A stretch of DNA of 64,000 bases. It comes from Pleurodeles waltl (lineage: Eukaryota > Chordata > Amphibia > Caudata > Salamandridae). A program made the position numbers and the translations under genes. Positions 56,049 to 64,000 of this stretch are shown here, one piece after another (positions within the stretch are counted from its first letter, which is position 1; each line of letters starts with the position of its first letter). The stretch is from the NCBI RefSeq assembly GCF_031143425.1, contig NC_090445.1, positions 1,192,788,691 to 1,192,852,690 on the forward strand, read 5' to 3'. The notes under the pieces were generated by a model, which did no database searches, had not been told where the DNA came from, and saw only the letters and a list, made by a program, of their open reading frames with translations.

Positions 56049-56644
56049 GGGCCTCATTACGAGTCTGGCAGTCTTAAGACCACCTGACTCATGGTGGCAG
56101 TTGGACCACTGCACTCCTGGTGGTCTGACCTCCCGATTTCAACCCTGATGGTCGGACTGCCAGGGGACCGCTGTCAACAAAAGGAACATGGTTCCCAACT
56201 GTGGCGGTGGACAGAGTTGTGGTCAGCCACAGTGGTGTTGAGTTTAGCACTATCGTGCTGATCACGAGTACCCTTTATGCCAGCCTTTTCATGGGGAGGT
56301 CCCTGGAAGAAAGGCAGTGCTGGGGTCCACAGAGGAGGCTCTGCACTGCCCACCGTCATGTCGGGGCTGGGCAGCGGGTCCCCTGCCCAGCACCCTTGGA
56401 GTGCGCATTCAGAGGGTGCTGGAGGCCCCCTCGATGTTACAGCATTGGCCTCGGCTCCAATGCCGCCGCACTGCTTCCACCTGGATGACTAGCGGAAACC
56501 TCCCCTCTAAATATAGACGTTTCAGCCGGTCAACCCAGTGGAACCATCATAATAGGGCCAGGGGAGACCACCAGCTCAGCAGCAGTATCCTCCTCACGGG
56601 GCTGGCGGGCCAGCGTTTGACCCGCCAGCTTCGTAATGAGGCCC
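56049..56644. mobile_element. Harbinger-type MITE, 596 bp
   Basis: GGGCCTCATTACGA at the left and its exact complement at the right are the terminal repeats, flanked by the duplicated TTA (56046-56048 and 56645-56647), the classical Harbinger target. The interior shares the CCCTGCCCAGCACCCTTGG type of segment with other Harbinger ends in the window. No coding capacity. Confidence 0.9.
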
Positions 56645-56647
56645 TTA

Positions 56648-57059
56648 GAAACCAGACAAGGGACAAAGCTAAATTCTATAATACCGAAGTTCAAGGTATT
56701 GGCAGACAAAGGGATCCTATATTTATGGACAGCAGAGCACACAGAGTACATATTTGCCTGGCTGATTAAAATGCATAATACTGTAGATAGGAATCTAGAA
56801 GTTAGAAATAACACAAACAATGTTATAACAGAAAGTAAAAGTATCCTTGATGTTTTTCTCTTTACTGGTCCCTGCCACGTTTTTTCCATATCCTCTGGTC
56901 TCCAAACTTTCCGTGTGTTTGGGGTGGGCGAACCCCTTTGTTTTCTTTGTGGGCAAGTTTGATTCTGATCGGAGGCTTACCTCTCAGTCACGGTGTCGCG
57001 TTGGCTCTCATTATCCTAAATGAGACTACTGGATTCCTAGGTAGCAGGATCGTTCACGG
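56648..57059. other. Unassigned sequence next to foamy-like LTR
   Basis: No gene is seen. Part of this could still belong to the LTR at 57060-57984, whose far boundary is not defined by a second copy in this window. Confidence 0.35.
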
Positions 57060-57984
57060 TGTGGGGGACTGAGTCTGACCCACTTGGAAGGACCTCTGTC
57101 ACCCCAAATCCGGTTTTGCTCCGGCTAACTAGCAGTGCCTCATCTCTCCCAAGGGGAAGGGATGATTGGGCAGCCGAGCGCATGACATCTTTGGAACTTC
57201 TCAGGGAAGTCGTGGTCACTCAGATCCAAACCAGCTCTCTCATTTACAGTATGATCTCATATACAAATGACAAAGGCAGTTTAAGTTTTATATATTGTTT
57301 TAATAAAACAACTGCATTTTAGATATTAAGGCGTACATACAACATAGTAGGATTGAAATAGTCACGAGGAGAGTGAAACATAAGAATAACGCTATCATGG
57401 TGTTAACAATTTCTACTCTCTCTCAGCTAGTTCTATTTCAAGCACAGCATGTTAAGCTTCTAACTTGCCTTTCAGATTCCCTGGGAAGCCATCAACCCTC
57501 ATACCTGAGCAAAGGCCTGTGATCTGGTTCAGCATCTGCAATGAGGCAGTCAGCGTCTAGTTGTGGTTCCCTGGTCGGAATCTCCCTCTCGCGTGTATTG
57601 GGACAAGGAAGTGTTTTTATAACTAATATGTCAGCGTGATCACAAAATGTCCCTACGCAAGAATGCCAAAGACTAAACTCCTACCACGTCTATCGGCAAT
57701 GTACCAGACTGTATCCTTGACTGAAGCACAGAATGAACAAGAATGTGTTATTGAGAACTCCAGTGCTGAAGTAGGCTAAACAGTGTGATATAAAAAATAA
57801 AACAAGACCGTAGAACTGTTTTTTTGAAAAATAACAGTACGAAGCCGAATAAAAAGCATTTAGAGCAAAGTGCACAGAGGCTCTAAGCTGCGAGCAAAGG
57901 AATAAAATACATCCAGGGCAAAGTGCACAAAGGCCTAAGCCTGAAGCTAACGCGCAAAGGATACATAAAACTGACCACACTACA
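57060..57984 (-). repeat. 3' LTR of the foamy-like element (far end estimated)
   Basis: On the minus strand the LTR starts TGTAGTGTGGTCAG directly after the polypurine tract. A TATA box follows about 365 bp in, and ATTAAA near 57300 could be the poly(A) signal. The end near 57060 is placed only by a ...CCCACAC-like terminus and by expected U5 length; the second LTR needed to fix it is outside the window. Confidence 0.5.
57614..57621 (-). promoter_or_regulatory. TATA box in foamy-like LTR
   Basis: The minus strand reads TATAAAAA within GTTATAAAAACACTTCC, at a suitable place in the LTR. Confidence 0.5.
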
Positions 57985-57994
57985 CGCTCCCCTT
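57985..57994 (-). other. Polypurine tract of the foamy-like element
   Basis: The minus strand reads AAGGGGAGCG immediately before the TG of the LTR. This anchors the U3 boundary. Confidence 0.6.
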
Positions 57995-58172
57995 GTCGGT
58001 AGCAAGTGGTTCTAATAATATAAAAATATGCCCCAGATACAAAAAATACATCAAATAGATTTCGAGAAGTCCAGAGGACAGCAAAGCAGAAAACTAATTT
58101 AAATTGGGAAGCATGTGGCATTAAAGCCAAATTTGATACAATGTCAATTTTAATTTTAAAAAAATCAAATTC

Positions 58173-58667
58173 TTAGACAGAAGCCACGGAAAGCAGGAGA
58201 TCCTCCACTTCAACAGATGTCAATATCGGAAAATCCACGCCAAAAACTAACATGGAGCAGGTGTGTTCCAAAGCCCCAGAACCATCCAGGGTGGCACCCC
58301 GTGCAGGGCCTATGAATGAGACAATACCATCTTCCTCCAGGAAGGGAATCTCATAAACTGCCTCACGAAGCAAACGCAACCGTAGTGCACAAGTCTGGGA
58401 ATGAGCCCTAATCGGGAACATCAACAGATCAGTATCGACCACTGGGGGGCGCTGCAGTGAGAGACAGAGAGCCAGTGCATGTTCAAACGAGCACCAAAGG
58501 CACCGAAACACGGGTTGCACACAATCCAAAACCGGTCGGAATGACAGAGACCAGTCACACTCCAATTGTCCCAGGAGTGTTGCTCCAAAATGCTGCATCA
58601 CGCGTTCACGACACAGCTGCGCTGACGGGAGTGCCAATATGGGATCTCGTCGCGGTGGGACAGCCAT
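58173..58667 (-). CDS. Accessory ORF overlapping the env end (foamy bel1/tas position)
   Basis: From ATG 58667 to the stop at 58173 this frame is open for 164 codons and overlaps the last 61 bp of env in another frame. Foamy viruses carry their transactivator gene in this place, starting within the end of env. The product begins MAVPPRRDPILALPSAQLCR, has several Cys and Trp residues in the middle and an acidic C-terminal segment (VEVEDLLLSV). I recognise no specific domain, so function is inferred from position alone. It is unbroken although env and pol are not. Chance openness is possible at this length. Confidence 0.55.
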   Translation of the reverse strand: MAVPPRRDPILALPSAQLCRERVMQHFGATLLGQLECDWSLSFRPVLDCVQPVFRCLWCSFEHALALCLSLQRPPVVDTDLLMFPIRAHSQTCALRLRLLREAVYEIPFLEEDGIVSFIGPARGATLDGSGALEHTCSMLVFGVDFPILTSVEVEDLLLSVASV

Positions 58668-61624
58668 TGCGGAAGAACAGCAGCAACAGCAAAACACCAG
58701 CCAACAAAGCCAAAGTAATCGGAAATCCCCCAAAGATGCTTCTGAAAATAGAATGAATAGCCGAAGGTATTAAACCGAATATGGAAGAGAAGGTATGAGC
58801 AAAACCAACACCAACAGCTTTGAAAAAATGTGCAATTCCAGCAGTGCTGGACGCATTAAATATACGTCCCACAAGTTCACCAAAGTGACTCGGAAAGTTA
58901 GTATTCAAAAGGGACTGTATTTCTGCTGATGACCTTGCCACCTGAAGTGCGTAGGTCTCGCTAGCAGATGTAAGGGCCACATGCTTTTGAAACAATAGAG
59001 CTTTCAGTCGACTCAACTTGTCGAAATTCACCTTGGAAGTAGCGATATGAGGCCAGATGTCCGCTACCTCCCTAATTTGAGTGGGGGGAAACAACACATT
59101 CCCGCAGCACGTAACGGCCTTGGTGACAACGACCACGTAAACTATTCCGGCACGCATGCCACAACAGGGTTCACTGTTAAGAAGGACGTAGCTGCCGTTT
59201 GAAAGCACCTGGAAAGTGTTTTTAATTACCGGGACTGGAACTCCCTTAAGATAACAGCTAAGTTAGCAATCGAGGCATTACACGCCCCGTGCAAAGACAG
59301 CTGTTTACAAACCATCGAATGGCTGACAGAGGTTTCTCATTCGGCACCGCTAAGAAAAACCTCCCTCATACCATTAAGACATCTGTATAGAAAGGGAAGC
59401 TCCCACACCTCATGTATGTAACTGTCTCCCAACCGTTCATATCTACCCACCCGAATGTGCTTTAAACAAGAAGTAAATTGCAGAGTGGAGATAGGCAAAT
59501 TAATAACCCCGTGAATCAACCACTCAGCTGACGGAATCTCAGCCACAGTAAAAGGCAATTTCTCCAACTTTTCAATATTTAACATAACATATGTTGCTTC
59601 TTTCTTAGCCATCAGCTGTTGTTGACGTGTCAAATTAAAGGAAATAAATATCTCCCTGGCACGAATGTGCTGCCATGGAACGCGACCCGCCTTCAAGGTC
59701 TGTAGAGTCCAACCCAACTGCATGATGGACCGCGTATCAGACATATCAGATTTAATATTGTCTATAGCAGAGGAAACAATGTTGTCAATTGTATATACAC
59801 GGTCCGAAAGGGTATGCATCCCATTATCCACAACAGAGAAAGCCTGTATCAAATTTTCCTGATCAATTTGCCTCAACCGGGCCGCTGCCTCTTGTTGTGA
59901 AAGCTTCCAAATCTCATTATATACTTCATACAAAAAACGTTTCTTCCGCGGTATTCTTGGTCCTGACAACAAATCTTGCAAGTCAGTATCATTAGACAGT
60001 AACGTGAGATGTGTCTTAACTGCATCCAGCGTGGATGACTTCAACCATTGTTGACAAAGTTTCCCCACGCTGTATGTAGTAATGATATCAGCATGTTCTG
60101 GTGATATGTAGCGAGGGTCTGCCCTACTAGTCCTGAACCCCCTCAAAGAGGGGACAAAAAATCTGATGACACCCATTAGTGTCTATGGGCTACAATAACC
60201 ACCCGCCCGGACGTATCAATGAAGTGTTAAGCGTACCATTCTGGACCCAGTCTGTAAGCTCACTAAACGTGGCATTAATATATTGCTGCCAATTGTTCAA
60301 TTTGGAAGGGACAGGTATGCTAGGCAAATTCAAATCTCTAATCGTTGCTAAGCCCAAACAACTAGTCTGTTGTACAGTTTCATTTAGGAAAATCATTTGA
60401 ACAGGAATACATGCCCTAAACAATGTGTCCGTACCTCGCATTTGCCAATTTTGTGTTCCCCTGACACTTTTTAAATCAACAGTTTTGGACCAGTATTCAT
60501 ACCCCTCAACTGAAAGTTTGGACACAAACAAATTTGAATACAGTAATTTAGTATCAGTCAATAACATTTGCTTATTAGCATGCGGAGTAACTTTAAAATA
60601 GTAAGACTTAGCACTCTGTTGATTATGCCCAGAAAAATATGCAAATTTATCAGAATATGTTTTAGAGCTCCCCTTTGGAGGAGTTGGGCAATGTTCCCAT
60701 TGCATATATTCAAATATCGAAGTGGTGTCCATAATAATTGTAGCAAAACATGTCACCATAATTATCTCTAAATAGGTAAGCATCTTCATTTTCATAGACA
60801 GTATAATATTGCAATTCCGTCAACATAGAATCCACTGTCTTTACATTCCAATCATCAGAAACAATGCCTTGTATAACGATATCATTCATTGATAATTTGA
60901 GAACATACGGTATTTGAATTATTTCAGTGGGACCATATATATCAAACATCACTCTATCCCACACAATCCCATCCGGAATCGGCACTGCAGAAATGTTCAC
61001 AAAGGACAAGTCCCTTCGAACCATATGTGACGAAAAATGTGGTTTCAACACCATCTCCACGTGCTCAATGTCAGATCGTTCAGGAAGAAAATGATCATGT
61101 ATCACCAAAAAAAAGGTAACTACAAACCCCAGCCATAAGAAAAGAGTCATCACAGTCATAAAAAGCCACAGATAGTTCCAAGGAACAATAAAATACATGT
61201 TTGTGATCCAACACAGCAGCCTACCTGGACCCGAGGCTGGTGTTGAAGAGGACGAGGAGTCCGACACGGTATCATCAGTGGTGTTGAAGCAGCCAGAGGC
61301 AGTTCTCGCAAAAGGTGCAATCGTAAACAAAGAAGCAGATGGTGGCTCTCGCCTTGGCATGCTATAAACCACATGTTCAGCAATATCAGTAGAACGTACA
61401 GCAACTTGATCAAAAGATTCCAAATTATTCGCCGTCTGTGGAACAATCGCAAGATCAGCTTCCACCCTCCCCAAGCTCGGAGAGGAAATAGCGTTGGTGC
61501 AAATCACCTGCAGCGGAACTTCTTCCCCAGTAGTGAGAGGGATTCCGGAACTACTGGGTGTCCCTCTTGGTCTGCTGTGCAGAATCGGCCACATGTTGTA
61601 ACTTGACATTGTCAATGGAAACAA
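58606..61624 (-). pseudogene. env: Foamy-like env, frameshifted
   Basis: Three long frames together span about 1,000 codons, close to foamy Env length. The first (61624-60710) overlaps the end of pol by 74 bp and has a long cytoplasmic leader, then a membrane segment (YLWLFMTVMTLFLWLGFVV). The second (60795-60190) is surface-like, with several N-glycosylation sequons and spaced Cys. The third (60176-59337) carries a basic cleavage site RKKR near 59938-59949, followed by helical repeats of the TM subunit. A last piece (to 58606) has paired Cys, then an Ala/Gly-rich and a strongly hydrophobic segment (LALLAGVLLLLLFF) and a short tail. Frameshifts lie near 60750, 60180 and 59300. Confidence 0.8.
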
Positions 61625-62440
61625 AGCGATTTCCTTTGGCCCCTTGCAACGGTGGCAAAATTACAGTTCTTGTGCCGTGGATCCCTAACACAGGGACAGG
61701 CATCCGATAGGAAGGACCAAACGCTTTTTTCACTGCGACCTTTTCACGCACAAGATCCCCAATCTTTGGAATCCAACCAGTAGCCGTTACTGGTTCATCC
61801 TTAATTCCTGTGGAGGCAGCACTGGCAGAAGAGTTATCTTCACGAAATTGTTGTAAATCCTGCAAAACAGTGACACAATCATTTATGTCACAGGGCGTAT
61901 CTGCCGTCTCCACACCAGGACCATCTAGATCAGGAACATACATTTGTGTTCCAAACAGGCACTCATATGAAGTACGATCCCTCAGGGACCTTCTAGGCAG
62001 GTTATTAAGTGCTCTCTGTACTCCATATAGGTGGGCTAGCCAACTATGACCCGTACCTATAACTCTGGCCGTTAAGGATTGCTTTAAATCGCGATTTAAA
62101 CGCTCCACGACAGAATTTCCCTCGGGATGAAATGGAGACGAGAACTGGAGCTGGACCCCCAACAAAGCCATGGTGTCCCTGAATGCCTTAGAGGCAAAAG
62201 CAGGGCTCTGGTCCGAATGAAAAGCCGCAACTGCATATGTATCGACAAAGATGCGCAAATCTTTAATAACAGTCCGAGTGTCAGCCGAGCGCTGTGGCCA
62301 GACCCACACAAATCTGGAGCACGAATCTACAGCAACCAATATATATTTGTATGCACTATCTGGCGTCAGTGGACCACAATGATCCATCGGTATATATGAC
62401 CACCTGATATTGGTCAATAGGCAATGTGCCAGCGGGAACT
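61551..62440 (-). pseudogene. pol: Foamy-like integrase core and C-terminal domain
   Basis: The retroviral DDE integrase core is visible: first Asp in MDHCGPLTPDSAYKYILVAV, second in HSDQSPAF, and the Glu in PFHPEGNSVVERLNRDLK. A C-terminal segment (GDLVREKVAVKK ... GTRTVILPP) resembles the SH3-like part. The N-terminal zinc domain is missing because the upstream sequence goes straight into RNase H (see 62356-63992). The frame overlaps the env start. Confidence 0.82.
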
Positions 62441-63992
62441 GGGTACTCCATTTCATATTGAAGAAATTCTTGAGTCTGCAGTTTAGGGTCAAATATGGAA
62501 TCTACATCAGTGGCTGTCAAAGACGTTGCCCATTGTATCCATCGCAGGTGAAAAGCTTTCGAATTAGGAACACTCGCTTTTGTAACAGCCTCTAAGGCTG
62601 GAATCGGGGAAACAACAATGATGCGTTGGCACTGGGCAAGAGGTCGTTCTTTAATCACAGCCATCTGTACAGCAGTGAGAATTTTCTCAGTTTGTGCAAA
62701 ACCTTGTTCTGCAGCAGAATACAAGTGCGACTTGTATGCTATCGGGACTGTCTCACCCTCATTAAAGGTGACATATGTAAACCCAATGGCACCAGGTATA
62801 ACCCTGATGATCAGATGCGTTTTATTGTCCCGAGTGTGTAAATGCTTTACTGCTAAGAGATCAGTTTGCAAATCTTGAAGAACACGTGTATGCTCATTCG
62901 TCCAAAATCTACTCTAAAAATTTGGGCGAATCAACTCGTATAATGGCTTTATACGTGTAGCATAATCAGGAATGTAAATTCTGCCAAAAATTAGAAACCC
63001 CAATAACGACTGGAGTTTCCGAACCGTATTAGGAGGTTGCAACTGAGCACATTTCTCCAAAAAGTGTGGCACTAAGCTCTTGTCCTCATTCGACAACTCA
63101 TATCCCAGGAAAATGACGCTGAGGAAGGCAATCTTCGATTTTTTTAAATTAAATTTGTAGCCAATTTCAGCAAATCCCACAACAATGCATGCTACCCGCG
63201 ATAGATGTTGCAGTAACTCATCGTCCGTCAGATAAATATCATCAGCATATGATCAAACTTCAGGGTCCAACTCGTGCAGAATTTCAGTTACACAAGCCGA
63301 AAATAGTCCTGGGCTATTCTTATACCCCTGAGGCAGACGACAAAACTTTTTTTGAGAGCCAAACGCACTAAAGCTCATATAGGCGGTCATTCCTACCCTG
63401 GCGGTCCGAGACCGCCAGGGTAGGGTACCGCGGATGCACCGCCAACAGGCTGGCGGTGCATCCAGGGCAATTCTGACCGCGGCGGTACAGCCGCGGTCAG
63501 AAACGGAAAACCGGCGGTGTACCGCCGGTTTTCCGCTGCCCAGGGGAATCCTCCATGGCGGCGCAGCTTGCTGCGCCGCCATGGGGATTCCGACCCCCAT
63601 ACCGCCATCCTGTTCCTGGCAGTTTTGGCCGCCAGGAACAGGATGGCGGTATGGGGTGTTGTGGGGCCCCTGGGGGCCCCACCATGATTTTCATGATTTT
63701 CAGTGTCTGCTATGCATCCGTCGCATGCCTTCAACTCTGCCGGCTCCAGTCGGAGCCGGCTTCCTCGTTGAAGGCGCTTTCCCGCTGGGCTGGCGGGCAG
63801 CATTCTGGCGCCAAAGTAGGAATGACCCCCATAGTCCCTACTTTTGGGTGCTATATTTTGGCAGAAGAATCCATTCGAGATATCTAATGTTGTTTTGTAT
63901 TTCTTAAGCACTATATTATTCATGAGCGCTGCGCTGTGTGAATTTTGTATAGCATACGTGCGTGTATGTCCATTTAAATGTCTGTAATCCAC
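62356..63992 (-). pseudogene. pol: Foamy-like reverse transcriptase and start of RNase H
   Basis: On the minus strand the frame starts with DYRHLN (a conserved RT segment) at 63992 and the TTLDISNGFF motif. It is interrupted by a MITE (63382-63830), then continues with CRLPQGYKNSPGLFSACV and the active-site YADD at 63238-63249, just after a TGA stop. The RT thumb and connection follow (LGYELSNEDKSLVPHFLEKC near 63130). After a stop near 62915 a further frame leads to IYTDGS, the first RNase H motif, where it is abruptly joined to integrase sequence. The RT continues off the window edge. Confidence 0.8.
63382..63830. mobile_element. GC-rich Harbinger-type MITE, 449 bp
   Basis: The ends GGCGGTCATTCCTAC and, inverted, GGGGGTCATTCCTAC are terminal repeats, with ATA duplicated at 63379-63381 and 63831-63833. 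It shares long palindromes with the MITE at 49257-49900, for example the CCGCCATCCTGTTC arms and an AAACCGGCGG hairpin, so both belong to one family. It disrupts the reverse transcriptase of the foamy-like element. Confidence 0.9.
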
Positions 63993-64000
63993 TACTATCC

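Larger units (their letters stand above)
57060..64000 (-). mobile_element. Foamy-virus-like endogenous retrovirus, 3' part
   Basis: Reading right to left, the element carries reverse transcriptase, a partial RNase H, integrase, a long env of about 1,000 codons, an accessory ORF, a polypurine tract and the start of an LTR. Env size, an N-terminal leader with its own membrane segment, and an ORF overlapping the env end are foamy-virus traits; foamy-like elements are known from salamanders. The reading frames are broken by several frameshifts, a deletion and a MITE insertion, so it is defective. Gag and the 5' LTR lie beyond the window. Confidence 0.82.

Noticed and set aside
57690..58130. A 146-codon minus-strand ORF after the accessory ORF
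   Set aside because: It crosses the polypurine tract and runs into the LTR, and its composition is hydrophobic and Cys-rich without motifs. It is not counted as a second accessory gene.
58668..58733. Upstream extension of the accessory ORF to 58733
   Set aside because: That start is TTG, and the added residues are a Cys/Leu run read from the env membrane-segment DNA in another frame. The ATG at 58667 is preferred.

Overview
The window looks like salamander nuclear DNA, most likely a newt such as Pleurodeles. It contains no bacterial-type operons, rRNA or tRNA genes, or CRISPR array. It is packed with vertebrate-type transposable elements: Harbinger transposons and their MITEs with GGGGGTCATT-type ends, newt Satellite-2-like repeats carrying degenerate hammerhead ribozymes, an ERV-L-type provirus, and a foamy-virus-like endogenous retrovirus. 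The species is an inference from repeat character. I could identify no host gene with confidence.

Layout. 1-2384: two copies of an old LTR-like repeat, separated by a broken Harbinger MYB exon. 2385-11057: a nearly complete provirus (call it ERV-A) with two 965-970 bp LTRs, a GGGCC target duplication and a tRNA-Ser primer site. Its gag and pro-pol lie in one frame split by stops, a dUTPase module lies inside pol, and it has an env gene. It sits inside the second copy of the old repeat, which resumes at 11063-12004. 12178-13152 and 22453-22975: Satellite-2-like units, broken first by a small hAT-type element and then by a 9.3 kb Harbinger transposon (13153-22452). 23195-37269: a second, larger Harbinger in the opposite orientation, with an internal tandem duplication and a solo LTR. 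37909-38066: a small MITE. 38504-42600: a long non-autonomous element flanked by TTAA. 44100-45700: an AT-rich tandem array interrupted by a hairpin-rich element. 46058-53233: a third Harbinger copy. 53234-56045: mostly unassigned. 56049-56644: a MITE. 57060-64000 (minus strand): the 3' half of a foamy-like provirus with pol, env, one accessory ORF and the 3' LTR, running off the right edge.

How the genes fit together. All three Harbinger copies share one plan: a DDE transposase gene divergent from one MYB/SANT-like gene (gene A) and convergent with a second, different MYB/SANT-like gene (gene B). Typical Harbingers are described with a transposase and one MYB-like partner, so this conserved three-gene plan is the most system-like feature here. 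Exon 1 of gene A is exactly 114 bp in every copy. Each transposase is damaged in a different way, so these copies look non-autonomous today.

The two retroviruses are unrelated. ERV-A combines an ERV-L-like polymerase with a gamma-type envelope, which mammalian ERV-L lacks. The foamy-like element keeps an accessory ORF that overlaps the end of env, where foamy viruses carry their transactivator gene. Nested insertions with visible target duplications give a relative age order at several places.
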